Origin: an uncultured Roseburia sp.
Lineage (GTDB): Bacteria > Bacillota > Clostridia > Lachnospirales > Lachnospiraceae
Direction: 5' to 3'
NCBI GenBank assembly: GCA_947642555.1
Contig: CANRSX010000002.1
Location: 151,243 to 215,242, forward strand
DNA length: 64,000 nt
The notes beneath the pieces were generated by a model. That model saw only the letters and a list, made by a program, of their open reading frames with translations. It was not told the origin of the DNA and searched no databases. This document shows positions 8,879 to 18,682 of the stretch, piece by piece (position 1 is the stretch's first letter; each line of letters starts with the position of its first letter). Both the position numbers and the translations under genes were made by a program.

Positions 8879-9862
8879 ATGCTGAGAGGACGGGATTTTT
8901 TAAAACTGCTGGATTATACACCGGAGGAAATTACATATCTGATTGATCTGGCGGAGGATCTGAAGCAAAAGAAAAAGCAGGGGATCCCGCACGATACGCT
9001 CAAAGGGAAAAATATCGTGCTGATTTTTGAGAAGACAAGCACACGGACCCGCTGCTCATTTGAGGTTGCGGCGCACGATCTGGGGATGCATGTCACATAC
9101 CTGGATCCGTCGGGTTCGCAGATCGGAAAAAAAGAAAGCATTGCGGACACGGCAAGGGTGCTCGACCGGATGTTTGACGGGATCGAGTACCGGGGATACG
9201 GCCAGGAGATTGTGGAGGAGCTCGCGCAGCACGCGAAGGTTCCGGTATGGAACGGGCTGACGAATGAATTTCACCCGACTCAGATGCTGGCGGATATGCT
9301 CACCATCCGGGAGCATCTGGGAAGGCTGGCCGGCGTAAAGTTTGTCTATATGGGGGACGCCCGCTATAATATGGCGAATTCGCTCATGGTGACCTGCGCG
9401 AAGCTGGGAATGGATTTTGTGGCCTGCACGAACAGGGCATATTTCCCGGATGCGGAGCTTGTCGACAAGTGTAACTCAATAGCTGCACAGACCGGGGCCT
9501 CCATCCTGCTCACGGAGGATATCGACGCGGCCGTGAAGGATGCGGATGTGATTTATACGGATGTGTGGGTGTCCATGGGAGAGCCAGACGAGGTATGGGA
9601 GGAGCGTCTGCGCGACCTGATGCCATACCAGGTAAATAAATCGGTGATGGAAAAAGCAAAAGATACGGCGCTTTTTATGCACTGTCTGCCGGCATTCCAT
9701 GATTTAAAGACGGGGATCGGCCGAACCGTATATGAGAAATTCGGTTACAGCGAACTTGAGGTGACGGACGAGGTGTTCGAGAGCGCACAGTCCGTGGTTT
9801 TTGACGAGGCGGAAAACCGGATGCACACGATAAAGGCAGTGATGCTTGCCACGTTAGGGTGA
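8879..9862 (+). CDS. argF: Ornithine carbamoyltransferase
   Basis: 327 aa. Catalyses ornithine + carbamoyl phosphate to citrulline (arginine synthesis or the arginine deiminase route). It has the carbamoyl-phosphate motif STRTR at residues 54-58, HPTQ at 132-135, the ornithine SMG loop (VSMGEP) near 231, and the HCLP motif at 268-271 that separates it from aspartate carbamoyltransferase. No other arginine gene is adjacent, so anabolic versus catabolic use cannot be decided. The following birA starts 10 bp downstream, suggesting co-transcription. Confidence 0.95.
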   Translation: MLRGRDFLKLLDYTPEEITYLIDLAEDLKQKKKQGIPHDTLKGKNIVLIFEKTSTRTRCSFEVAAHDLGMHVTYLDPSGSQIGKKESIADTARVLDRMFDGIEYRGYGQEIVEELAQHAKVPVWNGLTNEFHPTQMLADMLTIREHLGRLAGVKFVYMGDARYNMANSLMVTCAKLGMDFVACTNRAYFPDAELVDKCNSIAAQTGASILLTEDIDAAVKDADVIYTDVWVSMGEPDEVWEERLRDLMPYQVNKSVMEKAKDTALFMHCLPAFHDLKTGIGRTVYEKFGYSELEVTDEVFESAQSVVFDEAENRMHTIKAVMLATLG

Positions 9863-9872
9863 CAGGGGAACC

Positions 9873-10850
9873 ATGAAGACAGAATTACTTACGATTTTAC
9901 GGGAGACGGACGGCTATGTGTCGGGCCAGTCCCTGTGTGAAAAATTCGGCGTGTCGAGGACGGCGGTCTGGAAGGGGATCAGGCAGCTTAAAGAGGCCGG
10001 CTATGAGATCGAAGCGGTACAGAATAAGGGATACCGCCTGGTATCCGTGCCGGATCTTTTGAGCGAATACGAGCTGAAAAGCATCCGGAAAACGGAGTGG
10101 GCGGGCCAGGAGATCTGCTGCTACCCGGTGGTGGACTCGACAAACACAAGAGCGCAGCAGCTGGCGGAGGACGGATATCCGGACGGGACGCTTGTAGTCG
10201 CAGAGCAGCAGGACGCGGGAAAGGGCAGAAGGGGCAGAGGCTGGGAGTCCCCGCGCGGGAGCGGGATATTTATGACGCTTTTGTTAAAGCCCGGGATTTC
10301 TCCGGCCAACGCGTCCATGCTTACGCTGGTGGCCGCGCTTGCGGTATCGGCCGCGGTGACGGAGCAGACCGGGCAGCCGGCCGGGATCAAATGGCCGAAT
10401 GACATTGTGATGAACGGAAAGAAAATCTGCGGGATCTTAACCGAGATGAGTGCGCAGTTTGATTATATCAATCATGTCGTGATCGGGATCGGCATCAATG
10501 TGCACAACGAATCGTTTCCGGAGGAGATCTCCCATATGGCGACGTCGCTGTTTCTGGAGACGAAGAGGCGGTTTCACCGCGCCGCGCTGATCGAATCGGT
10601 GCTGGAGAGATTTGAGCATTACTACGCGGTATTTCAGAAGACGGAGGACCTTGGCGCCCTGGTCCGGGAATACGACGCCCGCCTTGTAAACATGCACCAG
10701 AATGTGAGGGTGCTCGACCCGAAGGAGCCGTTTGACGGCAAAGCGATGGGGATTACACCGCGGGGCGAGCTGATCGTGGATACCTGGGAGAGCAGACGCC
10801 TGGTTTCGGCCGGGGAGGTATCCGTGCGGGGCGTGTACGGCTATGTGTGA
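9873..10850 (+). CDS. birA: Bifunctional biotin ligase and biotin operon repressor
   Basis: 325 aa. The N-terminal winged helix-turn-helix (about residues 1-60, with GQSLCEKFGVSRTAVWKGI) marks the repressor-type BirA. The catalytic domain shows GKGRRGRGWESPRGSGIFMT (biotinyl-AMP loop), IKWPNDIVMNGKKICGIL, and the C-terminal small domain with TPRGELIV. It joins biotin to acceptor carboxylases and may repress biotin genes. No biotin genes are in the window. Confidence 0.96.
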   Translation: MKTELLTILRETDGYVSGQSLCEKFGVSRTAVWKGIRQLKEAGYEIEAVQNKGYRLVSVPDLLSEYELKSIRKTEWAGQEICCYPVVDSTNTRAQQLAEDGYPDGTLVVAEQQDAGKGRRGRGWESPRGSGIFMTLLLKPGISPANASMLTLVAALAVSAAVTEQTGQPAGIKWPNDIVMNGKKICGILTEMSAQFDYINHVVIGIGINVHNESFPEEISHMATSLFLETKRRFHRAALIESVLERFEHYYAVFQKTEDLGALVREYDARLVNMHQNVRVLDPKEPFDGKAMGITPRGELIVDTWESRRLVSAGEVSVRGVYGYV

Positions 10851-10869
10851 TCGGGAAAGGAGCGCGGTG

Positions 10870-11214
10870 ATGGAAGAGGTTGTACTCTGCGGCGCAAGCG
10901 CATACAGTAAAAAATTTTATCTGAATGAACAGTTCAGGGGCCTTCCGGCACAGATTAAGGACGAGCTTAAGATCATGTGCGTGCTATTTACGGAAGATAT
11001 CGGCGGAGTGCTCCAGCTGATTTATAATGAGGAAGGCGATCTGGAGTTTCGAACCTCCTGTGACGAGGGGGATCTGCTTTATGACGAGATCGGCAGCGGC
11101 CTTAAAATCCGTCAGCTGCAGCGGGAGCGGGAGGAGCTGCTTCTGGCGCTGCAGACGTACTATAAAGTGATAGTTATGGGCATGGAGGACGACAGTGATG
11201 ATAATGACGATTGA
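10870..11214 (+). CDS. Hypothetical protein between birA and coaX
   Basis: 114 aa from the ATG behind GGGAAAGGAG. Mixed alpha/beta protein with no membrane segment; a helical [20 protein letters not shown] stretch precedes a very acidic C-terminal tail ([10 protein letters not shown]). I do not recognise the family with confidence. Its 3' end overlaps coaX by 17 bp, so the two are translationally linked. Confidence 0.75.
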   Translation: MEEVVLCGASAYSKKFYLNEQFRGLPAQIKDELKIMCVLFTEDIGGVLQLIYNEEGDLEFRTSCDEGDLLYDEIGSGLKIRQLQREREELLLALQTYYKVIVMGMEDDSDDNDD

Positions 11215-11989
11215 TGTGGGCAACACAAATATAACGGTTGGCGTATTCTGCGGGGACGACGTGCGCGCGTCGTTTCGGCTGACCACGAAAATGGCGCGGA
11301 CCTCGGATGAATACGGCATGCTGCTGATCAATCTGCTGGAACAGAATGACATCCGGCATGACGAGATCGAGGATACGATTATCGCCTCGGTCGTGCCGAA
11401 CGTCATGCATTCCTTAGAGGGGGCGATTGTCAAATATTTTGGGATACGGCCGATCATTGTGGAATCCGGCATCCGGACCGGCATCCGGGTCGTGACGGAG
11501 AACCCCAGGCAGATCGGGGCAGATCGTATCGTGGACGCGGCGGCGGCCTATGAGCTGTATGGCGGGCCGGTGCTGGTGCTCGACTTTGGCACAGCGACGA
11601 CCTATGACCTGGTGGATAAGGACGGCGCGTTCGTGTCCGGCGTGACGGCGCCGGGAATCCGTACCTCGGCAAAGGCGCTCTGGGAGGAGGCCGCAAAGCT
11701 TCCGGAGATCGAGATCCGCAAGCCGGCGAGCATCCTGGCAAAGGAGACGATTTCCTCCATGCAGGCCGGTCTGGTCTACGGGCAGATCGGGCAGACGGAA
11801 TACATCATCCGGCATATCATTGACGAGGCGGATATGGGGCCGATTAAGGTGGTGGCGACCGGCGGGCTCGGGCGGATCATCGCCAGCGAGACCACCATGA
11901 TCGACGTGTATGATCCCACGCTGACCTTAAAGGGGATGAATCTGATTTATAAAAAGCAGAACCGCAAATCCGGGAAAATTCGGGTGTGA
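11198..11989 (+). CDS. coaX: Type III pantothenate kinase
   Basis: 263 aa from the ATG at 11198 (a GTG at 11195 and an ATG at 11204 are also possible; GGAGG at 11184-11188 fits 11198 best). Phosphorylates pantothenate, the first step of coenzyme A synthesis. Motifs of the ASKHA fold are present: [12 protein letters not shown] at the start, [17 protein letters not shown] in the middle, and the phosphate loop [12 protein letters not shown]. The family needs a monovalent cation and resists CoA feedback. Confidence 0.95.
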   Translation: MIMTIDVGNTNITVGVFCGDDVRASFRLTTKMARTSDEYGMLLINLLEQNDIRHDEIEDTIIASVVPNVMHSLEGAIVKYFGIRPIIVESGIRTGIRVVTENPRQIGADRIVDAAAAYELYGGPVLVLDFGTATTYDLVDKDGAFVSGVTAPGIRTSAKALWEEAAKLPEIEIRKPASILAKETISSMQAGLVYGQIGQTEYIIRHIIDEADMGPIKVVATGGLGRIIASETTMIDVYDPTLTLKGMNLIYKKQNRKSGKIRV

Positions 11990-11994
11990 TTCAT

Positions 11995-12984
11995 ATGGAA
12001 ATCATAAGAGAGCTTTCGATCGGAGACGTAAGACTGAAAAATAACCTGATTCTGGGCCCGATGGCAGGTGTGAGCGACCTGCCATTTCGCATGCTGTGCA
12101 AAGAACAGGGGGCCGGGCTGGTCTGCATGGAAATGGTCAGCGCCAAGGCGATATACTACAAAAACAGGAATACGGAGGAGCTTCTGACGACAGGCGACGG
12201 GGAGCATCCGGTTTCCCTGCAGCTGTTCGGGTCGGACCCGGATATCATCAGCAGTATGGCCGGGCAGTTAAAGGAGCGGCCGTTTGACCTGATCGACCTG
12301 AATATGGGCTGTCCGGTTCCAAAGGTGGTAAATAACGGCGACGGCTCCGCACTGATGAAGCATCCGGGGCTTGCCGGGGAGATCATCGAGAAAACCGTGC
12401 GCGCCGCCGGGAAGCCTGTGACGGTAAAGATCCGGAAAGGCTTTGACGAGGAGCACGTCAATGCGGTGGAGATGGCGCATATCGCCCAGGAGTCCGGGGC
12501 GGCTGCCGTCACGGTACACGGCAGGACCAGAGAGCAGTATTATTCCGGCCGCGCGGACTGGGATATCATCCGCAGGGTGAAGGAGGCCGTTTCGATTCCG
12601 GTCATCGGAAACGGGGATTTAAGGACGCCGGAGGACGTGGCGGCCATGGCGGAGCAGACCGGATGCGACGGTTTTATGATTGCGCGCGGCGCACAGGGCA
12701 ATCCCTGGATTTTCCGTCAGATCCTTCATTATTATAAAGAAGGGGAGCATCTGCCGAAGCCGACATTTGAAGAAACGACACGGATGCTGCTGCGCCATGC
12801 CAGACTGCTTCTGGAGTATAAGGGGGACTACACGGGGATCCGGGAGATCCGTAAGCATGCCGCCTGGTATACGGCGGGCTACCCCAATTCGTCAAAACTG
12901 CGCGGCAGGATCAACGAGGTGGAGACGTATGAGCAGCTTCTGGCATTATTTGAGGAGGCACAGGCATATAATGAAAAAAAGTGA
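11995..12984 (+). CDS. dusB: tRNA-dihydrouridine synthase (DusB type)
   Basis: 329 aa from the ATG at 11995; a GTG at 11986 overlapping the coaX stop is the alternative. FMN-dependent TIM barrel that reduces uridine in the tRNA D-loop. Signatures: LGPMAGVSDLPFR at the N-terminus, the active site LNMGCPVPKVV with its catalytic cysteine, VTVHGRTREQYYSG, and the FMN phosphate region GNGDLRTPEDV. A C-terminal helical RNA-binding domain follows. Part of the birA-to-lysS run. Confidence 0.95.
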   Translation: MEIIRELSIGDVRLKNNLILGPMAGVSDLPFRMLCKEQGAGLVCMEMVSAKAIYYKNRNTEELLTTGDGEHPVSLQLFGSDPDIISSMAGQLKERPFDLIDLNMGCPVPKVVNNGDGSALMKHPGLAGEIIEKTVRAAGKPVTVKIRKGFDEEHVNAVEMAHIAQESGAAAVTVHGRTREQYYSGRADWDIIRRVKEAVSIPVIGNGDLRTPEDVAAMAEQTGCDGFMIARGAQGNPWIFRQILHYYKEGEHLPKPTFEETTRMLLRHARLLLEYKGDYTGIREIRKHAAWYTAGYPNSSKLRGRINEVETYEQLLALFEEAQAYNEKK

Positions 12985-13002
12985 GACAGGAGCAGACTTC
13001 AG

Positions 13003-13578
13003 ATGGCCTATTCCAATCTGTTTCTGCGGGATTTCAGGCCCGTGTTTCTAGGAATCTTAAGAGAAAAACAGATCCGTCCGGAGTGGGTGGAGTTAAATGT
13101 GATCGACGATGAGGGGGACGGCGAGGGGATGTTTGAGCCCGTCAGCGTGCGCGAGGTGTTAGACCAGCTTGCGGAGGATCTGAATTTCCTGACGATTTAT
13201 ACGGAGCGGCCCGCATATTTTTATGAGTTTACAGAGACAATGTATGAGGAGACAGGGCTGATCGTGACGCTTTTTCCAAAAGATGCGATCGGGCAGGCCG
13301 GGAATACTGCCCGCGTGCGGTGCGGGAGGCCGGTGAACCGGTCCGAAGAGGCCGGCGCAGAGCTGATTCTGGATTTTGAGTGGGAGGGCGACTGCCGCGC
13401 GTCTTTCATCGGGCCGGGAAAATACTATATACCCATTCATAAAAAGCCCTGGAGGCGGGGGGAAAATCTTGACATTGCGATACCGATCGGTTATAATACC
13501 GTAATTATTAGAGCGGTACAGGAGCCGGGGAGGCGTCCGGTACGCGACAGATTTGAAGAAGCATTTTATGATTTGTGA
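13003..13578 (+). CDS. Hypothetical protein between dusB and greA
   Basis: 191 aa. Start supported by AGGAGC and 18 bp spacing from dusB. Predicted soluble alpha/beta protein rich in acidic and aromatic residues; no recognisable catalytic motif or signal peptide. The family is not recognised. Its position in a tight housekeeping operon suggests a conserved cytoplasmic role, but no function can be assigned. Confidence 0.75.
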   Translation: MAYSNLFLRDFRPVFLGILREKQIRPEWVELNVIDDEGDGEGMFEPVSVREVLDQLAEDLNFLTIYTERPAYFYEFTETMYEETGLIVTLFPKDAIGQAGNTARVRCGRPVNRSEEAGAELILDFEWEGDCRASFIGPGKYYIPIHKKPWRRGENLDIAIPIGYNTVIIRAVQEPGRRPVRDRFEEAFYDL

Positions 13579-13683
13579 GATCAGAGAAAAAGTATGCGTG
13601 GCATGTGTGAGCGTGCAGGGCGTACTTTTTTCAATGAGCTGATTTTGACAAATCAAAAAAAGATACAAAAAGGGGTAAGGACA

Positions 13684-14166
13684 ATGGACAAAAAGAACAT
13701 TATGACGTATGAAGGACTGAAAAAACTCGAGGATGAGCTTCAGGATCTTAAAGTGGTGCGCAGGAAAGAGGTTGCGCAGAAGATCAAGGAAGCCAGGGAG
13801 CAGGGGGACCTTTCTGAGAACGCGGAGTACGACGCGGCAAAGGACGAGCAGCGCGAGATTGAGACCCGTATTGAGGATATCGAGAAGATCTTAAAAAACG
13901 CCGAGGTTGTTGTGGAGGAGGACGTTGATCTGGAAAAGATCAGCATCGGCTGCAGCGTGAAGATTCTCGACTGCGAATTCGATGAAGAGTTAGAATATAA
14001 GATTGTCGGTTCCACGGAGGCGAACAGCTTAAAGGGAAAGATTTCAAACGAGTCGCCGGTCGGTAAGGCGCTGATCGGCAGGAAGCTCGGCGATGTGATC
14101 AAAGTGGAGACACAGGCGGGAGAACTGGAGTACAAGGTACTCTCCATTCACAGATCGAACCAGTGA
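13684..14166 (+). CDS. greA: Transcription elongation factor GreA
   Basis: 160 aa. The N-terminal antiparallel coiled coil (GLKKLEDELQDLK through EQGDLSENAEYDAAKDEQ) carries the two acidic tip residues that act in the RNA polymerase secondary channel. The C-terminal FKBP-like domain ends in LEYKVLSI. It stimulates cleavage of backtracked transcripts. Start by GGGGTAAGGAC before the ATG; a longer in-frame start at 13594 is not supported. Confidence 0.96.
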   Translation: MDKKNIMTYEGLKKLEDELQDLKVVRRKEVAQKIKEAREQGDLSENAEYDAAKDEQREIETRIEDIEKILKNAEVVVEEDVDLEKISIGCSVKILDCEFDEELEYKIVGSTEANSLKGKISNESPVGKALIGRKLGDVIKVETQAGELEYKVLSIHRSNQ

Positions 14167-14181
14167 AGACGGAGGAAGAAA

Positions 14182-16326
14182 ATGGCAGAGAACAGGAATC
14201 AGGAAAAGAGCGCGGATCGGCAGCAGGATGTGAACCAGCTGCTGAAGGTCCGTTATGACAAGCTGCATGAGATGCAGGAGAATGGAAAGAACCCGTTTCA
14301 GATTACGCGGTACGATGTGACAAACCATTCGACGGATGTCACGGAACGCTTTGAGGAACTGGAGAACACGGAAGTGTCCGTCGCGGGGCGCATGCTCTTT
14401 AAGCGCGTCATGGGCAAGGCATCCTTCTGCAATATCCAGGATCTGAAAGGGCGCATTCAGATCTATGTGGCGCGGGACGCCATCGGCGAGGAGGCTTACG
14501 CGGACTTTAAGAAATACGATGTCGGCGATATCCTTGGGGTGAAGGGAACGGTCTTTCGGACGAAGACCGGCGAGATCTCCATCCACGCGTCGGAGCTCAC
14601 CCTGCTCTCCAAAAGCCTGCAGATTCTTCCGGAAAAATTTCACGGCCTGACCGACACGGACACGCGCTACCGTCAGCGGTATGTCGACCTGATTGTGAAT
14701 GAGGACGTCAGGGATACCTTTGTAAAAAGATCAAAGGTGATCAGCACGATCCGTCGGTACTTAGACGCCCAGGGCTTTATGGAGGTGGAGACGCCGATGC
14801 TGGTGTCGAACGCGGGCGGAGCCGCGGCGCGGCCGTTCGAGACCCACTTTAACGCGTTAGATGAGGACATCCGGCTGCGCATTTCTCTTGAGCTTTACTT
14901 AAAGAGGCTGATCGTCGGCGGGATGGAGCGGGTCTATGAGATCGGGCGCGTGTTTCGCAATGAAGGACTCGACACGAGACACAACCCGGAATTTACGATG
15001 ATGGAGCTCTATCAGGCCTACACGGACTACCACGGCATGATGGATCTGACGGAGAACCTGTACCGCTATGTCGCAAAGGAGGTCACCGGCTCCGAGCAGA
15101 TCACCTACGGGGATCACACGATGGACCTCTCAAAGCCCTTTGAGCGGATCACGATGGTCGACGCGGTGAAAAAATATTCCGGCGTGGACTTTAACGAGGT
15201 AAAAGACACGGAGGAAGCGAAGGCGCTCGCAAGGGAGCATCAGATTGAATATGAGGAGCGCCACAAAAAGGGAGATATCTTAAACCTGTTTTTCGAGACC
15301 TACGTGGAGGAGCATCTGATTCAGCCGACGTTTGTCATGGACCATCCGATCGAGATTTCCCCGCTGACCAAGATGAAGCCGGACAATCCCGAGTATGTGG
15401 AGCGCTTCGAGTTCTTCATGAACGGCTGGGAGATGGCGAACGCGTACTCCGAGTTAAATGACCCGGAGGATCAGAGACGCCGCTTCGAGGCCCAGGAGGA
15501 GCTGCTTGCCGCCGGGGATGACGAGGCGAACCACACGGACGAGGATTTCTTAAACGCGCTGTGCATCGGCATGCCGCCGACCGGGGGCATTGGCTTCGGG
15601 ATTGACCGCATGGTCATGATGATGACCGACTCGCCGGCGATCCGCGACGTTCTGCTCTTCCCCACGATGAAGAGCCTTGAGAAAAAGCCCTCCGGCCAGG
15701 CAAAGGCCGCGAAGGCGGAGGCAGCCGGGGAGGAAAAGCACAGCAGCGTTACGCGTGAACAGGCGTTGGAGCTTTTGAAGAAATACAATAAAGAACCGTT
15801 CCACATCCAGCATGCGCTGACAGTCGAGGGCGTGATGCGCTGGTTTGCAAAAGAGTTAGGATACGCGGCGGAGGAAGACTTCTGGGGGATCACGGGTCTG
15901 CTCCACGACATCGACTTCGAGCTTTACCCGGAGGAGCACTGTCAGAAAGCCCCGGAGCTTCTGCGCGAAGCAGGGGTGAGCGAGGACATGATCTATGCGG
16001 TCTGCTCCCACGGCTACGGGCTTTGCAGCGACCTTGAGCCGAAGCTTGAGATGGAGAAAGTACTCTTTGCGGCGGACGAGCTGACCGGACTGATCTGGTC
16101 CTGCGCGCTGATGCGCCCGTCAAAGAGCACGTCGGATCTCGAGGTGAAGAGCTTAAAGAAAAAGTTTAAGGACAAGCGGTTTGCAGCGGGCTGTTCCAGA
16201 GAGGTGATTGCCCAGGGCGCAGAGCGGCTGGGCTGGGAGCTGGACGAGCTGTTTGAGAAGACGATTCTGGCCATGAGAAGCTGCGAGACATCTGTCGCGG
16301 AAGAGCTGGCAAAGCTTTCTGATTAA
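14182..16326 (+). CDS. lysS: Lysyl-tRNA synthetase (class II) fused to a C-terminal HD domain
   Basis: 714 aa, about 200 longer than the usual ~500. Residues ~60-160 form the OB-fold anticodon domain. Class II motif 2 (YEIGRVFRNEGLDTRHNPEF) and motif 3 (GGIGFGIDRMVMMM, near 468) are intact. A Lys/Ala linker at ~500-525 then leads into an HD-type metal-dependent phosphohydrolase-like domain (about 528-705), with IQHALTVEG, the doublet LLHDIDFE (H575-D576) and SHGYG. The frame is continuous with no sign of error. The HD domain could act on a nucleotide or merely be regulatory; that is unknown. Confidence 0.95.
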   Translation: MAENRNQEKSADRQQDVNQLLKVRYDKLHEMQENGKNPFQITRYDVTNHSTDVTERFEELENTEVSVAGRMLFKRVMGKASFCNIQDLKGRIQIYVARDAIGEEAYADFKKYDVGDILGVKGTVFRTKTGEISIHASELTLLSKSLQILPEKFHGLTDTDTRYRQRYVDLIVNEDVRDTFVKRSKVISTIRRYLDAQGFMEVETPMLVSNAGGAAARPFETHFNALDEDIRLRISLELYLKRLIVGGMERVYEIGRVFRNEGLDTRHNPEFTMMELYQAYTDYHGMMDLTENLYRYVAKEVTGSEQITYGDHTMDLSKPFERITMVDAVKKYSGVDFNEVKDTEEAKALAREHQIEYEERHKKGDILNLFFETYVEEHLIQPTFVMDHPIEISPLTKMKPDNPEYVERFEFFMNGWEMANAYSELNDPEDQRRRFEAQEELLAAGDDEANHTDEDFLNALCIGMPPTGGIGFGIDRMVMMMTDSPAIRDVLLFPTMKSLEKKPSGQAKAAKAEAAGEEKHSSVTREQALELLKKYNKEPFHIQHALTVEGVMRWFAKELGYAAEEDFWGITGLLHDIDFELYPEEHCQKAPELLREAGVSEDMIYAVCSHGYGLCSDLEPKLEMEKVLFAADELTGLIWSCALMRPSKSTSDLEVKSLKKKFKDKRFAAGCSREVIAQGAERLGWELDELFEKTILAMRSCETSVAEELAKLSD

Positions 16327-16408
16327 GCGCAGAAGCCTGCAAAGCTGCGGCGACTGGCATAAAAGTTGTTTTGCGTTATACGGCGTTTTGCCGGGAAAGG
16401 AGAAGGAG

Positions 16409-18232
16409 ATGAAGTATTTCTGTAATCCGGTGAACATCAATTACCGCTATCAGTTTAACCAGGATCCCCGGAGCGGGGGCCAGACTCAGGTGGCCCGGGA
16501 GGCGGCGGATCCGTCGATGATTTCGTTTCAGGGAAGATACTATATTTTCGCGTCGATGACGCTTGGCGTGTGGGTGTCGGACGACCTGGTCAGCTGGGAG
16601 AATCACCGGCTGCCGGATCACCTGCCGCTGTACGATTACGCGCCGGATGTGCGGGTGATCGGGGAATATGTTTACTTCTGCGCTTCGAGAAGAGGTGAGA
16701 TCTGTGACTACTACCACACGAAGGACATTTTAAACGGACCGTACGAGCGGATCGAGGGAACCTTCGACTTCTGGGACCCGAACCTGTTCTGCGACGACGA
16801 CGGACGGCTCTATTTCTTCTGGGGCTGCACGAATACCGAGCCGATCTGGGGCGTGGAGCTCGATCCGGAGACAATGCGTCCGAAGGGGGAGAAGCAGGCG
16901 CTGATTTACGGCGACGCGTTTGCCAAAGGGTACGAGCGCTCCGGCGAGAATCACACGAAGCTTCCGTTAAATGAGGAGCAGATTGAGACTGCCTTTCAGG
17001 AGTTTTTAAAGGCAAACGGGCAGACGGAGGATCAGATCCCGGCGGAGCTTGTCCCGCTGGCAAAGGCGATGCTCAGCGGAAAGCCCTATATCGAAGGCGC
17101 ATGGCTGGACAAACAGAACGGAAAATATTATCTCCAGTACGCCTGCCCGGGTGCGGAATACAATACATACGCGGACGGCGTCTATGTCGCGGATCAGCCG
17201 CTCGGCCCGTACACGCTGGCAGAGAATAACCCCTATTCCTACAAGCCGGGCGGATTTATTCCGGGCGCGGGACACGGTTCCACGATGCGGGACGGCTCCG
17301 GCAACCTGTGGCATACCTCCACGATGCGAATCAGCGTAAACCACCGGTTCGAGCGCCGTGTCGGCATTTGGCCGGCAGGATTTGACGCGGACGGGGAGCT
17401 CTTCTGCAATCAGCGCTACGGCGACTGGCCCTTTGCCGTCACGGGCGGGGCGCAGGACCCCTGGGCGGATCCGGAGTGGTATCTGTTAAGCTATGGAAAA
17501 GCGGTGACGGCTTCCTCCGCGGAGGAGGGAAAAGGGCCGGAGCTGGCGGTGGACGAAAACGTGCAGACCTGGTGGCGCGCAGCGTCTGAAAAGAGCGGTG
17601 AGTGGCTTAAGGTGGATCTCGGAAAAGCGTATCCGGTTCACGCGGTGCAGATCAATTTTGCGGACGATAAGATCGACATCCCGATTCCGGGCGAGCCGCG
17701 CGGGACGACGCAGCGCCGTTACATTGACGGCGCGGACCATGTGACGCGCTGGGTGCTCGAGGGCTCCCTGGACGGCGAAACCTATTTTGTGATTGAGGAT
17801 AAATCCGGGGCGGACACGGATCTGACACATGATCTCGTTGTGCGCGAGGAGGGCGTAACGGCGCGGTATATAAAGCTGACCGTCATCGCGGTGGCCTATG
17901 ATCAGAAGCCCTGTATCTCCGGCCTGCGGGTCTTCGGCGCGGGCGACGGCGAGAAACCACGCGTCCCGGTCTATACGGCAGTCCGCGAGAATGAGCTGGA
18001 TATGAAGGTGACGGTAGAGCCGGACGGTGCGACGGGCTATAACATTCTTTGGGGCAGCAGCCCGGAGAAATTATACCACAGCTACATGATCTTCGGGACG
18101 GAGCAGAGAATCGGCGCGCTGGTGAAAGACCGGCAGTATTATGTGCGCGTGGACGCGTTTAATGAGAACGGGATCACAGAGGGCGAGACGGTGCTGCTGG
18201 GCGGGGCTCTCTCTTCGGTTCAGGGCGACTAA
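16409..18232 (+). CDS. Cytoplasmic GH43 family glycosidase with F5/8-type carbohydrate-binding domain
   Basis: 607 aa from the ATG behind AAAGGAGAAGGAG. The five-bladed propeller domain (about 1-350) shows candidate catalytic residues: Asp34 in AADPSM, Asp123 in FWDPNLF and Glu229 in KPYIEGAW. A discoidin/F5-8C domain covers about 352-510 (VDENVQTWWRA, RYIKLTV) and a fibronectin-III-like domain about 515-600. No signal peptide is present, so it probably acts on imported oligosaccharides such as arabino- or xylo-oligosaccharides; substrate specificity cannot be read from sequence. Monocistronic with its own terminator. Confidence 0.9.
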   Translation: MKYFCNPVNINYRYQFNQDPRSGGQTQVAREAADPSMISFQGRYYIFASMTLGVWVSDDLVSWENHRLPDHLPLYDYAPDVRVIGEYVYFCASRRGEICDYYHTKDILNGPYERIEGTFDFWDPNLFCDDDGRLYFFWGCTNTEPIWGVELDPETMRPKGEKQALIYGDAFAKGYERSGENHTKLPLNEEQIETAFQEFLKANGQTEDQIPAELVPLAKAMLSGKPYIEGAWLDKQNGKYYLQYACPGAEYNTYADGVYVADQPLGPYTLAENNPYSYKPGGFIPGAGHGSTMRDGSGNLWHTSTMRISVNHRFERRVGIWPAGFDADGELFCNQRYGDWPFAVTGGAQDPWADPEWYLLSYGKAVTASSAEEGKGPELAVDENVQTWWRAASEKSGEWLKVDLGKAYPVHAVQINFADDKIDIPIPGEPRGTTQRRYIDGADHVTRWVLEGSLDGETYFVIEDKSGADTDLTHDLVVREEGVTARYIKLTVIAVAYDQKPCISGLRVFGAGDGEKPRVPVYTAVRENELDMKVTVEPDGATGYNILWGSSPEKLYHSYMIFGTEQRIGALVKDRQYYVRVDAFNENGITEGETVLLGGALSSVQGD

Positions 18233-18261
18233 TTGTTATTTATACCGGTTTTTCAATATGG

Positions 18262-18305
18262 GAAATGCGCGGAGCTGCGAAGGCGGGTCCGCGCATTTCT
18301 TTTGT
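18262..18305 (+). terminator. Rho-independent terminator after the GH43 gene
   Basis: The stem GAAATGCGCGGA/TCCGCGCATTTC is followed by TTTTGTTTT. Confidence 0.88.
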
Positions 18306-18312
18306 TTTCCGC

Positions 18313-18339
18313 TAAGGAAAACAGTAAACCATCCGATAT
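18313..18339 (+). promoter_or_regulatory. Sigma-28 (SigD/FliA type) promoter of the flgM operon
   Basis: TAAG, 16 bp, CCGATAT, 46 bp before flgM. The same layout recurs before flaG and the first flagellin. Confidence 0.75.
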
Positions 18340-18385
18340 AAACACTAGAAAGATTTTCATTTCAGGGAAGAAAGGAGATGCCATT

Positions 18386-18664
18386 ATGCGTATAGAAGCT
18401 TACAATCAGGTGGCGCAGGTTTATAAGACACACAAGAGTGCCGGTACGGCGAAGGCGGCGAAGACGGCTGCGGGATATGACGAAGTGCAGATTTCCTCGT
18501 TCGGCCGTGATTATCAGATCGCGAAGCAGGCAGTGGCGGATGCTCCGGACGTCAGAGAAGACAGGGTCGCAGAGGTTGCGGCGAAGGTGAATTCCACCCG
18601 TTACGAGGTGAGCACGGAGGATTTTGCGTGCAAGCTGTTGGAGAAATATCATTCCGTAATATGA
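18386..18664 (+). CDS. flgM: Anti-sigma-28 factor FlgM
   Basis: 92 aa from the ATG after AAAGGAG. The C-terminal half carries the FlgM pattern EVQISSFGRDYQIAKQAV, RVAEVAAKVNS and the final helix FACKLLEKY that wraps sigma-28. FlgM holds sigma-28 inactive until it is exported through the completed hook-basal body. First gene of the late flagellar operon, behind a sigma-28 promoter, which would make it autoregulated. A longer in-frame ORF from 18233 runs through the terminator and is not real. Confidence 0.9.
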   Translation: MRIEAYNQVAQVYKTHKSAGTAKAAKTAAGYDEVQISSFGRDYQIAKQAVADAPDVREDRVAEVAAKVNSTRYEVSTEDFACKLLEKYHSVI

Positions 18665-18682
18665 TAGAAATGAGGGCAGGCT

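Noticed and set aside
18233..18385. N-terminal extension of FlgM giving a 143-aa protein
   Set aside because: It runs through a strong terminator and the sigma-28 promoter and has no ribosome site; the 92-aa FlgM from 18386 matches the family length.
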